Shown piece after piece: positions 20,511-33,030 of a stretch of 64,000 bases of DNA; positions within the stretch are counted from its first letter, which is position 1; each line of letters opens with the position of its first letter. Made by a program: the position numbers and the translations under genes. Under the pieces are notes generated by a model, which worked only from the letters and a program-made list of their open reading frames with translations, was not told the DNA's origin and did no database searches. The stretch is from Hymenolepis diminuta (taxonomy: Eukaryota > Platyhelminthes > Cestoda > Cyclophyllidea > Hymenolepididae): the NCBI GenBank assembly GCA_900708905.1, contig CAADRB010000004.1:2917685-2981684 (forward strand). Direction: 5' to 3'.

Positions 20511-22808
20511 CTACACATCGTTTTCTGTAAATTCATAATCAGCATCGTCGGAATTCTGAATGATCTCTTGTTCGCTATTCGGTGGATGAGGAAGATCAGC
20601 ACCCGCATTTGCCAACTGATCTGCTTGTTCATTGCCCCACTTTCCCCTGTGACCTGGAGAATGGCACTAGAAAAAAGGTGTTGATTATAAAAGGTGGGAG
20701 AGACATACCCATGAAACACGAAGTCCGGGCGAGGCCAATTCATCGGCCAATCGCTGAATATCCGCTTTAAGAAGGACAGGTGCACCATTAGCCAACTTCC
20801 AGCCGTTCTTAATCCATTTGAAATACCAAATTGTGGCGCAATTAATTGTGAACTTGCTGTCAGTAACTATCTTCACACCCATAATACCCGCCTTGTTAGC
20901 CTGTTGTAAAGCACGGATGCATGCCTATACCAAAGCAAGTCAGTCGTTTACCAAGCTAAATGAGTGGTGGTATTTGAAAGTAAATAAAAGCAAATCCCCT
21001 TCGATAAAACTCTTTGGATTTCAATCACAATCATACATTACGGAACCTCCCCATAACAAAACGTCAAGGTCCCCTGAATTCGTGTGAAAGGTTACTTTTA
21101 AGACTACTCATTGGAAGAATCATGAAATGTAGAGAACTAGCTTTTTACATACCAAAAATAAGGCAGGCAGATCTGTACAATTTGCACGAGTAATGCAGAA
21201 TAGATGATCAATTTCTTCAGGAAAGCAAATATGCGGAGGTCGAAGTTTCCACTAATAATAAACGATACTGAGGTACGAAAATTAGAAGTTAATGTTCCCA
21301 AGTAAGAGCTTCAAAGAGTATATACCTGAACTCCAATATAAAAACTGATGGTTCAATCTTCTAAAGGAAGAACAGAATAATCAAGAATTAGTGGACAATG
21401 CACATTTTCACCAAGTCAGAGGTCATGAGGCGGATGTTCGCCGGTGCACAATCGGTGAAGAGGGTTATCAATCAAACAAATCAATTCTCTTAAACAATAG
21501 GGGTGCGAGTTTCTCATTAAAGCGGCTCCAGGATACATTCGCACCATCCAAATCGATCGCTAATAGCACTCCTCCTAATGAGACCTAAGAGTTTTTCTGT
21601 TGCTCAGTATTTTACAAAGAGAACTGAAATGTATTTCTCCTAATAACGGCGAGCGTTACTGAAATTATAAAAAGACCACTACAGTGATCAATAATATTCT
21701 CATTTTTACAATTTCAATCCAATTCCAAATTATTCGCAATTAAATTTGCCTGAAAGCAGTCGGAAATTTAATACAAATAGCACAGTTCAACGTATTTTAA
21801 CACTACGATGTTTGTTAAAAGTAGATAAACATATTAGCTTTCAAATGCAAAATAAATCGCAAGCAATGGAAGCAAATGAGAGCTTCACAACTCCTAAATA
21901 AGCATCTCTTGAATGTGGTTTAAAAAGAATATTTGAACAAATACAACATTATTTACCCCTACAAGACTATCAGCAAATAATGAACAGCATAACTACGTTC
22001 AGAGATAATCTGCACTACAAATTATACGAATACTACGTGACCTAAGTTAAACCAATAAAAAGAGGTCATAGATCTGATTGGCCGAAACATTAACACGTAT
22101 AATATTACCTCAATTTCAGCCCGGTTGTTGGTTTGACGTCCTGATAATCGTTCTGCCACATTCCAGGGGTGATTTTCACCCCAAAATACACCTATACCAG
22201 CTCGGCGATTATTCTGTTGACCCTTGCAGGAACCATCAGTGTAGACGAGAACCTTGTTAGGTTCATGAACGTCTAAAGGTGGAAAAATTAGTCCTAAACA
22301 TGCCTCACCATGCATAAACGCAACAGGTGACAAGTTATCAACCGCAGTTGAGTCCACAACCCTTACTTTATTTATCTAAAAGAGAAATAAAAATACTAAG
22401 GACTAACCTTTAAAGGTGGTTCCCCCGTGTGATCAGTCGCAATAAGACGCTTCCGTACAAATGATACTGGAACATCTGTGAAATTATATAAAATGGAGAG
22501 AAAGTAGGCTAACCGTCTTCCAAAAACTTTTCGGCCTCTGCCATAGTGCTGAACTTCCTGAAAATAGCGCCAGTGAAACCATGCACTTGTTTTTGACATT
22601 CGGACCTAGGGTAAATTTTAGGCAAAATAAAATGGAAAAATAGTCAAGATAGTGAAGAATTGGAAGTTGCAAAATAATTATTCGATATATATAGCACTTA
22701 AATTGAGGTACCAGTAATTACACAAAGATCAATTTAAATATTATTTCAAATGCACCATGTTCCATATATTCCGGGTGTTTTTCCTGCTTTAACAACGTAA
22801 AAGGGCAT
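20511..22808 (-). CDS. RNASEH1: Ribonuclease H1 with hybrid-binding domain, complete, 6 exons
   Basis: Endonuclease that cuts the RNA strand of RNA-DNA hybrids (R-loops, primers; also mitochondrial DNA in animals). Exons: 22808-22756, 22605-22514, 22475-22408, 22375-22109, 20924-20709, 20666-20511. Frames join cleanly to 283 aa (human is 286). Residues 1-48 form the hybrid-binding domain (starts [18 protein letters not shown], then an ECQKQV...FRKF...EAEKFLED pattern split over exons 1 and 2). Residues about 49-110 are a linker. The catalytic domain has Asp118 (VYTDGSCKG), Glu158 (NNRAEIE), Asp182 (VTDSKFT), His238 ([13 protein letters not shown]) and Asp248, so the DEDD set and the loop histidine are present. 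A 30-residue acidic tail follows. Introns are 150, 38, 32, 1184 and 42 nt. No clear mitochondrial presequence is seen with this start; the frame stays open upstream of 22808, so a longer N-terminus is possible. It is the upstream member of a tight tandem pair with PGM1. Confidence 0.95.
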
Positions 22809-25800
22809 TCGAAAGGCCAGACTTGTTTCCAACACCCAATGAATGTATCTGGATCGATGGAAAATCTGATTGGTTAAATTGATATTTTGTCGTGAAAACT
22901 GTTTTTTAATCATTTTTAATAAAAATAATTTAGGTTGTCAAAGAAAAATTAAATTTGAATTTAATTTAATTTGGCGACTTTTTGCAAAAAATTTTAACTG
23001 AAATAATATTTTCTACTCACGAGAAGTAGTTCCGCAAGTGCCACAAAATTGATATTATATTTTAGCAGAAAATTAATAAGGACCTACAAGTCAGTTATTC
23101 ATATACGTAAATTATTAAAAGTTAATGTCATCATTTGTGTCTTATATCTAAACATAACTTTTTTTTATTACATATCCTCGACTAGTCAACGTGGAAGGCT
23201 GCCATAAGAATTCTTCAACTTTCAAAAGCCTTGTTTATATATTTGAATAAAAGTTCACATAGCACGAAAGGAAAAATTTCAATAATACCACTCACTCATT
23301 AACTTTAGTTAAATATTTGATTTCTTTCCTTGGTTTTCCTATTAATTACCACTTGAATAAGCTGGTTTTTAAACATAACATTTAGATTTAAATATCAGTC
23401 GTCGATGAGATTATGCATTATCAGTGCTGCTTAATCTTTTAGATCTTAATCTGTAGGTCTAGCTTAAATCTCCTTACAATATTCCATGGCGCTGAAAATG
23501 TCCCAATTAATTATGTTGTAGACAATCAGAAGTAAACTACAATAAATATTTAATATTATTTTATCTACGTTGGTAGTCAATGAATAGGTCTACTAAGGAA
23601 GTGGGCTAGGTTTAAGTACGAATGAGTCAAATACAAGATCAAGAATATCGACATGTTCATAGTATTTTCCGCCTCCTAAGTTCTTAACCTAAAAATCAAT
23701 CCAATAAGTAGATTAATAAGTAAGCGGAAACTTAAGAGGTGGAAAAGTAAGATAACTGTTTCATTAGAGAAATACCATTTTCTTCTATATAAAGCCACCC
23801 TCNNNNNNNNNNAACTTACTCTTATGGAACTTGTCACCTATACAATTTGAGACTGAAAAATATGTTGATTTCTTACTGATCAATTTACGTTTAATTAAAT
23901 GCTAGTGATGCCCTATTGAAATGCCAAAGTATAATACAAATACCCTTGCACGCCCCAACGTCTTAATCAGCACAATGTAATAACTTCTTGTAAGTAAGCA
24001 TCTAAACTGGTTCAAAATCTGAATACATGAAAGCCTTTTCCTATGCAACAGCTTGAGTATCTTTAGCTTCCAACCCAATGATTACAGTATTTCTAAAAAT
24101 GACTGAAGGAATACCACATCTAAGCAGTAGAACCACATTTAGAAACCGGATCAAGTTGGGCTAATGCATATCCTTTTATCACATCTAATGATCTCCCTGA
24201 AAGCTATTTGGAAACAATGACCTTTCCCAAATCGAAAAACCAAGAGTCGTGCGCGACCACGAGTATATCGGATACCAGCAAGAAATGAGAGCAAGGGAGA
24301 TGTGAGTAGAAGAAAATAAATTCGAAATACAGGAAATACTCGAAAATGTGTAATGACGTTATGGTCTGTTGTGACCACATCGATCGAATAGATGGAATAA
24401 GTCAAGCCATTCATCCAGATCAGTTCAGAGGTGGCAGGCAAGTCACCCCAATTTTTTAATTAGTAAATTAGGTTTATATATAAAATAAATTCTTCGTTAA
24501 ACTTCAGTCATATCTCGTCGTCGCCGGTGTCTTGACGTGATGAATAATATCTCTTTAGGCATCCATGTGCAAACACGCAAACACACATCGGGATCACCTG
24601 TGAACACTGTAGCGGAGATCTAATCGTCAATCAATAATTTCTAATCGCCATGTGTTAATAGACATCTGCTGGTTATAACAAAATGTGGCTGTTTTACTGA
24701 TATGAACAGCAGATAACAACAGGCGATCGGGGACGGTAAGGCGTCAACACCACAAATCCTTCTTAAATGGCTGACAATTATCACACGGATATCGATGACT
24801 CACGAAGAACTGCCTGCAAATAAACCCAATATTTTATCTAGGCCACCTCCGAACGGTAGTAACTACATTAGTGAATTTACTTTTTCAACATTATAATAGG
24901 TAATGGGATCGATTAACATTACGCTGAGGAAATTCAACTGTTTTACATCCTTTGACCATCTGACGAGTGACCGATAAAAAATATAATCTGGAAGTTAGGT
25001 CAGAGTATAGGTATGATCCAATATGTGCACCCGATCTGTTAGTCAACAGAAATGTCAAAAATTGTTCAAGAGAAATTTTCAAGTGCTGGAAAATGGAAGC
25101 AAGTTCAGTGGCTAGAGATAAGGGAATTACTTATTAGCCACGAACTTTGATATCATCTCGTAAGCAATACAATATGTGCACTTACGCTCAGGCATTTACG
25201 TGATTGCATTTCTGACAATACTCTCACGATTTCTGACATCCAGTTCTTTATATAAGTAACATCTTCCTAGTTTATATCTAGTTATATTCATCCATACTCT
25301 TTCTTTCTGTAGCCTTTTCATTGCATCGCTTCGATTTCCCACATTCTGAAGTCTGAGGTCCCTACTATGGGTAATTTGAGAGAATTACAAATATTTGTAA
25401 CATTCATTTTAGTTGCTTTCTAGTTCCACTCAAAATCTTTCTCAGGCCTTTGCTGGCGTCATCAGATGAATACACTTTGGAATATATTTTGGATAATTAG
25501 TAGGTTTGAAATTCCCACAATGTTCAGGTAGTTTCGTACTGCCAAATCGCACATACCCCTTTCATCTTTCGCCTCATTTCTTCTAAGCTTTTTGTTTTGC
25601 GTTTCTGTTCTGGCATGATCCTGTCTTGTGTTAAAAATCTGGAATGCTCAAAATGATGGCAGCATATGTCATCGTTAAACGATTTTATTTCAGTAATATT
25701 ATTGAACGCTCTGAGTTGGACCTAAATGGCTGAGTCTTCATCAAACTTGTAGTTAATTTATCTATTAATGTAGACGATTAAAAATCCGGAACAATTTTGA

Positions 25801-26294
25801 AATATAAACGAGATTTCGTATTTAAAAATAGCATAACTTTTCATGTAAGTACCTCTTTATTTATTAATTGAGCATAAATAAGATTACCTTTGTTCTTTTT
25901 TTGAATGCTCTTTCCACAGTATATTGGTATTTATTTTTTTGAAAATAGTGCTGTTGAGCTCAAAATAAATGTCACATCGGCATTAGTGTGCGATTTCTTG
26001 TTGATTTCCAAATAGATTAATTGAGAAAAATTCCAACACCATATTATAAATGCTTTAGAAATACTGTTAACAAATCCTTAGTAAAATTATTCCCAAAATA
26101 TAATCAATGCATGTTAAATAAATTTATTTAACTTTCAGTTTATCAAAGTCAGAGGAAAATATTTAATTAAGAAAATAATTCTTCGTTGATTAAACTATTT
26201 TATTTTTTCCCATGTACAATTATTTACACTATCTCTTTTTAAACTGGTTTGAACAAATTGATTTTCGCGGGTAATTGTGTGGGAATTCTAAAAT
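22809..26294. other. Intergenic region between divergent RNase H1 and LIN9
   Basis: About 3.5 kb, AT-rich, with one 10-N gap. Must hold promoter sequence for both genes, but no TATA or other motif stands out enough to call. No coding signal. Confidence 0.5.
23803..23812. other. Assembly gap (10 N)
   Basis: Ten N bases in the region between the divergent RNase H1 and LIN9 genes. True length is unknown. Confidence 0.95.
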
Positions 26295-29200
26295 ATGGCG
26301 GATGATCGTTCTTGTAAGTTGTTCGTACTGTACTCATTTTGATTTTAGTTGACGACGATTATGGAATGTCTTATAGGAAAAACGTAAGTTGATTGTTGTA
26401 TCTATTTTTTGCTTAGCCTCCAAGGACACGAAAAAAGAGTAGATTTTATGAGGATTATTATGAAGCGACACCCCAATTTAAACCTCGTGATGGCCAACGA
26501 GTTTTTTCCCCCATCAAGCCAATGATGACTGATGAGGCTCACAGACCTAGGAGGATTCCTAAGCAGGTTTGCAATTTTATTGCTTTGCTATTTTTTCACC
26601 AGCACCGAGGTGCTTCTAGTTCAGCTGGAATTCATCGTGGATCTAGTAACCCTGAAAAGCGCGTTGCTCAGGGAAACGCAGTCAGACTTCGAAATGTTTT
26701 AAAACTGCCAAAGGCTCACAAATGGGTATTTTATGAGTGGTTGTATTCCAATTTGGATAGGTATGCTCTTATATTATAGTAATTACCCCTTTCTTTTAAG
26801 ACCTCTTCTTCTTAGCGAAAACGATTTTCGAATTTGTCTTCGTGAAAACTTTCCTAATGTTAAGACTCGTCGCTTGACACGGGCTCATTGGTCTCTGCTG
26901 CGCCGATTAATGGGAAAGCCCCGTCGTTGTTCAACGGCATTTTTCGAAGAAGAACGCAGATCGTTGAATGAAAAACGCGAAAAGATCCGTACTTTGCAGG
27001 GCACTCGATCAGTTCAATTGGAATTTCTTCGTGATTTGCCTGACGATATGCACGTTCCAATGCCCCTCATCATTGGTACAAAAATTAACGCTCGGTAGAT
27101 CTGCGTTTATTTCATTATTTTTGTCTAGTGTCCGTTATCCTACTGACGGTCTCTATCCTGGAATCGTTGATGCCATTGATTCTCTTCGTCATTGTTATCG
27201 AGTTACATTCGATAGACCTGCTCTTGGAACTCGTTCTATTCCTGACTACGAGGTTATTAGCATCGACCCACAAGAAACGATACCCCTATCGGCCTATAAA
27301 ACACAACATAAGGCCAGTCGCAATCTCTTTATGAGTCCTGCTAGATTACTGGCACAGTCTGCCCTACAAGGCAAACGACACATGCATCACCATAAAATTG
27401 CTCATGCGGTTGGCGGGTCATCGAGTGAGTTTGGGATCAGTGATTGTCCACTTTGTCAGACTGGTGAGGCAGCAGGTGCTACCACTTCATCGATTAAGTC
27501 TCCATCGATCGGTGAAATGACTTCAGGAATTAGCGGTGCTGCTTTGGCTCTTAATGATCCATCTAGTAGCGGAGGTCGTCTTTTACTCAACGAATCGGAT
27601 ATTTACGGAGGTTATCCCATGAAATTTCTTGTTATGGTGGTACGCTTTCCAACTTTCGTTTACTTATTCCTATTTTTTCCACATCAATCACTTGCTCTTT
27701 CCCTTACTCTTGCAGACGAAACTGTCCAAAATTTTGGAGGTAAAAAAGATGTGCGTTGATGAGCTGCAGGATTTAAATACTGAGGCGGAGAGGAAAATTT
27801 CCAATCAATCGGAAATTACGGCAGACTTTCAATACAAGTACCTCACTCTTATTGTGCATTTGGAGCGTCTCAATAAGGAATTGAACCAGTATTTGATTCA
27901 TGTCTTGCAGTATGCTAATGAGGTAAGTCTCATTTTTTTTCATCCACCTTTTTTGGTTAATAGAAACCAATGCAATAGTGACTTCAGTGGGCGTAGGTAT
28001 TAGATGTATATAGATCATGTCTTAATGTCTCGAAGTTTAATTTTCCGGATTTGATATCTTAGTTCCTGATCGAGCTTACTGTGCATAAGATTAACCTGGG
28101 TAATCGGTCATGCTGTCTCATCTATGCCAGGTGCAGCTAGCTGACGTTAGTGAGCTCTTTCAATGATCGAAATTTTCCGTATATCTATCATCAAATAACG
28201 GTATTATCAACTCTTTTGACCTATGTCCATTAATTGATATGGCCGTTTAAAGTTGATGGCATTTACCTGTATTCGACTTTCTTCAGAGAGTATGTATTCA
28301 TAGTTCGCTGTCATTGTTCTCCTTTATGATGTTAGTTTGCTGGAGTAGTTGTCAAACCATTTGATGGTAAGAAGTGCACCCAATGAGATTATTGAAAAAA
28401 ATCTCACTGTTTACGCCAAATAACGGTTCACTAGGAATGGGAGCGGGGCCAGCGCTCCATCTTTTAGAACTGGTTAATTTGGATGTAAGTTTTCCTCCGT
28501 AATAAAATGAATTTGAACTGAATAAAACAGAGAAAATGCACAAAGGATGTAAAACTGCTCTTGAAAATCATCAATTTTCATCCACTTGCCTTAGAAGCTT
28601 AGATCTAGCGGAATGTTGTCTTAAGTATCAAGCAATGAAGTTCTTGTCGCATCTGAATCTGTACGGCTTTAGGACTGAAATTCTTCAATTAACGTTCTTT
28701 TCTCCGTAAATATTGTATTGAAGGGTATTTACATAGTAATGGGTACACCAATAGCCATTCTCTTATAACTACCGATTTTCATCACAAAACATGCTTTATT
28801 GGGTACAAAGAGCAAGCTTTGGGGAGTGTGTGAATAAGCACGGATGCTTCAGATGCAACTGTTCTGTGTGAGTTCACTAAGACAGTATATATAGTTCGGT
28901 TAGAGATGGTGGATGGGTGCAGGGTACTACTGACTGAAGAATCTCAGACTTATCGAGGATCGCTCGAGGGCCAATCAAGATGGTTTAATCACTCCATTTA
29001 AGAGTGTATCGCTTGAGGACACATGATGGTTCCACAAGGGGANGGGGGGGGGGGGTTTGAGGTCACAACAGGGAATCATACACCAGGTTCCTCATTGATT
29101 TTGCAGTGATACCCATGAGATGAAGTAAGTTACTTTTGATCGCAAAATTGTCTGTGTTTAACTAATATTCGTTGTCTTTTCCCCAAAGATCGCACAAGAA

Positions 29201-29659
29201 CATGGCGTGACGCCATTAGAACAGCCAGCTGATTTTAAACAACGTTGTGAGGAAGATGCTTTTGATATTGTGAATCGTGTGAAGAGTATCCAAGTTCAAC
29301 GTCTACGCAATATGAAGAATATGGATCTCATAACTAAACTCATTAGCCTTCAAGTACAAATTCGAACTCTTAGTGAACAGGATACGTCATCTCCCGATTG
29401 CTCGAGCATTTTGGATTCGCTTCGTGAACTCAAATCCACTCTAAATCCTAGCAATCTCGGGTTAGTTATTTCCTACCCTAGATTTGCAGTTGAGATGGTT
29501 GTTTGTAATAGTACTGTATTTGAACCTCCTATTTTATGTTTCAGTACTTTCGACGATCTAATTGATGTGAAGATTCAACATGTTATGAGCGGACTGAATA
29601 CACAAGGCAACTTGCATTCCTTCCTCTATATGCACCCCAATCATATGCAGTATATATAA
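26295..29659 (+). CDS. LIN9: LIN9 homologue (DREAM/MuvB complex subunit), complete, 9 exons
   Basis: Nuclear scaffold subunit of the MuvB core, which joins E2F/Rb-like proteins (DREAM) or B-Myb to control cell-cycle genes. Exons: 26295-26313, 26349-26383, 26417-26566, 26603-26760, 26816-27094, 27129-27639, 27716-27922, 29189-29460, 29545-29659; total 581 aa (human LIN9 about 540). The DIRP domain covers about residues 97-200 (LKLPKAHKWVFYEWLYSN, then RRLMGKPRRCSTAFFEEER). It is followed by a Tudor-like segment (YRVTFDRPALGTRSIPDYEV). After a serine/glycine-rich stretch comes the conserved helical region (KLSKILEVKK, LNTEAERKI), then RCEEDAFDIV and the C-terminal SGLNTQGNLHSF motif. Introns are 35, 33, 36, 55, 34, 76, 1266 and 84 nt. 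Introns 3 (36 nt) and 8 (84 nt) are multiples of three without a stop, so either could be retained in frame. The start fits a short acidic N-terminus; the 19-nt first exon is the least certain part. Confidence 0.95.
29043..29055. other. Ambiguous base and G12 run in LIN9 intron 7
   Basis: A single N followed by 12 G residues. The homopolymer length is probably uncertain in the assembly. It is intronic, so it does not affect the LIN9 protein. Confidence 0.8.
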
Positions 29660-30419
29660 GGAATTGACTTTTTTCTCCTTCCTCCGGTTTTACATGTAAA
29701 GTCAATATAAGAAAACTTTGCTTATTGTTTCTGTGTCTTAATGTTTTTATTCAGTAAACTCCTAGTATTTAATTGTTATGTCCCCTTTGAGTGGATGAAA
29801 TTTCAACTGCTATTTGGATTTACTTCAATAGTATTTCGTTGTTAAATGACATTGGAAAATATCTGTTTAGGATTCGATTTTGAGGGAAAAATCCAAATAA
29901 TATTTATAAATGAAATTATTTTTAACCCTTGACGTAAATAACATACTCAGAGATGTCGGACGAAGCATCATAATATTCATTCACCCTGAGCCCTATGCTA
30001 AGTTAAACGCTCTGTAATCGTTATTCTGCTTTGTTAGGATCATTCTATTTCCCTAATCTTGGAAGAAAAAAATGAAATGGAGTGTTAAGATCGACCATTG
30101 TGATCAGTCAGTCGCATTGGATATCGTGAACGAGAATTCATTCAACGATCCAGGTGACGATTCATGAAATTTGAGGGAGAAAGGGGTTATAAATTGCGTA
30201 AAATTAGCGATTTGAGTTAACTTTCTAAATGTCTTCAATTTACTCGTTATTGGTCGATTGGTAAAGGGCGACAATAGTTTTAAAGTATCACTAAATGCAC
30301 TTACTGTAGTTACTTTGAGTCTGACCTCTTACAAAGCTAAAATGCTTAAAATCCGACTTGATATCACAGTCTTTCCAAAATGAAATGACCAAGAGTTGTA
30401 TTAGATTTCATGCATATTG

Positions 30420-30570
30420 GACGACTGGAAGTGACTTAGAGAAAAAAAGTAAGGAGTAGTGAGAAGAATTGGGAATTGTGAGGAAGGTCAACGGATACGA
30501 ATGGCTTATTGAGGTTTGGTAAGGAGTAAACAAATTTTCAGTCCTTTACTCGTTGATAAGTCATCGGTAA
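30420..30570 (-). repeat. Unclassified repeat (family C), reverse partial copy
   Basis: Reverse complement shows CCTTCCTCACAATTCCCAAT, CTACTCCTTACTTTTTTTCT and CTAAGTCACTTCCAGTC, matching the middle of the 46430 copy. The remainder is weak. Confidence 0.45.
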
Positions 30571-31079
30571 AAGTATCAACTGATAATTAAAATTAGTAGA
30601 GGTATGAGTAATCACGTTTGCATAAAAATCTATTTTGAATTTATAGTCACTTTCATCAAATATATTTCTCTACTTATTTCCGTTTGAGCAAAAGGTCGTT
30701 TCAAAGATACCATTTGTATGGGAGTAAATCTATTGAGATACAAATGGAGTGCTGTCATTCATGTCCCATGGGAGAGAGAGTTTATAAAGTTTTCTATTAA
30801 ATTATTTTGGAAAGTATAAAAAATTGAATTTTTATAACACTTTTAAGATTATCTGTATTGAAAGATAGGGCCTCTCTTTCTAAAAAAAAACCAGAAACTC
30901 ACATGGATTTGGATCAACCTTGGATTTAAGGCTCGACATTGTTGGAATAAATAATTATTAAAGCAAAAATGATAGAAAAGACAAGAGGGAACTAAAGGCC
31001 ATGAAGTTTTATAAGAGCGTCAAAGATAGAAAAATGGATCAAGAAATGCTAAAGAGTATACAGGTGAGAGGAAGGGATC

Positions 31080-31215
31080 ATCTCACAACGGTGGCCATTA
31101 ACCTCCTCTTTGAAGCTCAGGCCTCTCATCGGTCCACTCTACGCCAAGTTTGCTAGCTTAGCCTACTTCCAATCAGTGGCAAACTGCTTGCTGACTTACA
31201 GCACTACCATTAGGT
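31080..31215 (-). repeat. tRNA-derived SINE-like repeat, copy 6
   Basis: Minus strand shows a head AATGGTAGTGCTGTAAGTC, GTTTGCCACTGATTGGAAGT, and GAGAGGCCTGAGCTTCAAAG in family order. More diverged than other copies. Confidence 0.45.
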
Positions 31216-32639
31216 TATTACTTAAAATTTGAGAGGTAAACGTAACAAAATGGATAGGATAAATAATTCTTATTTAAAATATAAATTTAACAATTAAAAA
31301 TAACAGAACAAGCATTTTATTAACAAAGTATAATCATTTTAGTAAGTAGCAATGTTTTAAGCATAAATTCATGATATCTTAAAATAAAATATGAATTTTT
31401 GTAAATAATTGAAGGCCGCAATATCACTTGCAATAATTTACATTATCAAGTTTAATTTTGTATTGGTAATTTCCAAGGAACACATACATTCATTCCAAAT
31501 CGAATAAACTGGATGGCCATCTGCTTCCCACTTACTACAAGCACAGACGACAGGCGTGAAATGCGATTTCGGATCAATGGTCAATATATTACTGAATACT
31601 ATCATCGGTGTGTCTTTTAATTCTTTTTAAACAATTTTTTTAATTATTAGAAGAGAAATCAAAGTGTTCTCCAGGGAATTACTATTTGAAAGTTTTGTTA
31701 AAACAGCGCCAAACTGTAGGACATTGACCAGGACAAATTTTAGGAAAAGGATTCACAGTTTATAGTGAATTTTTACTTTTTGTCAAGTTGAATGCATTTC
31801 ACTAAAAGCTCTAAATATTTAATAAATTTGCAAACAAGGTAAATTATGAATACAAAAAACTGATATTTTGAAAAGAAAATAGAGGTATGCTCTACACGAA
31901 ATTAGTAAGGTTGCCTGATGAAGACAAATTTATTATTTTCCTTCAAAATTGCAAGAGGCTCTATCTTAACACTATAGAGCCGTGAAATGTGAGGAGCTGT
32001 ATGAGTGGATTCAATTAAAGAATTCCGCTGTCAAGCTTCAACGAAAAACTTCGTCAGTGGGCCGCTATGAAAAGTCCCCCTTAGAATTCATTCGAGTCGT
32101 CCGATATCGACGATAGCAATGGAAGCACATTGGAAATTAATCAGGACGCCAAGAAAGTCTTTGATTTGACTGGCTGTCACAGTTAAATATCGATCGTTAT
32201 TTCTAAAAGAGTGAATTACCACTCAGGGAAATTCGTACAAAAAAAGTAAAACGTGAGATCGCTAAATACATAGGTAAGAGATCAATGCTTTCCACTATTG
32301 ATAAGACCACTGTCCAACAGGTGCAAAGATCAAAAAGAAAGTCAAGTGTTGAGACCCTTTTCTTAAGGTTAATAATAAATGCAATGTGGCTCTCTTCAAA
32401 GGATCTTTTGAAGAAAAAAGAAAACATATGTTATCGGTTGAGTAGTGAAAAAGTGAAAATCCCGGATCACATGAATTAAATCTTCCTACCTTTTAACCAT
32501 AACCATGACATTTTTATTAATTATTTATATTCTATATGTTTCGGTGAGAATACCATTTTGATGTTCTATTCAATTCAGTTTAATATTTATAAAACACAAA
32601 AATGACCTTGTGGATTATAAGTGTATGGTGTTGGGGTGA

Positions 32640-33030
32640 AGATACCTAACGGCTGACAGCTAACACCAGTTCTTTAGCAGAAGACCAAGAGCCGACTAGG
32701 ACAAGATATATTATTCGAGCCATGATGAGGGTCCAAGCTAGTAAAAGAGATATGGAAAAAGGCGACGAGAGGGCAGCGCAGGAGCAGGTGTATGACAAGC
32801 ACTTGTCTGAGCGCGTATGTATGTGGAACTACAAAAGCAGTTTGCATAAATTACTTGAGCAAGGACGCGCGTAAGATAAGAGTGCAGATATACTTTCAAA
32901 TGCAACGGGACAGTTATAGAAAAAGGAGAATCGATAAACTTGTCTAGATATGGCAGATAGGGGTTTGGGTCTTAGGGTCACAACGATATCACTGCAACTT
33001 CTTGGACAAAAAGAGGTATTTTTATAGGGG
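32640..33030 (-). repeat. Unclassified ~400-bp repeat (family B), reverse copy
   Basis: Reverse complement shows TTGCAGTGATATCGTTGTGA, CCATATCTAGACAAG, CGATTCTCCTTTTTCTATAA, CGTCCTTGCTCAAGTAAT, CGGCTCTTGGTCTTCTGC and GGTGTTAGCTGTCAGCC. These match the order in the plus-strand copies at 35700 and 49595. Confidence 0.7.

Noticed and set aside
24151..24441. 96-codon minus-strand frame
   Set aside because: No motif, no splice context and low-information composition.
26968..27759. 263-codon open frame as a gene on its own
   Set aside because: It is LIN9 exon 6 read through flanking introns; its first part is out of the LIN9 frame and carries no protein similarity.
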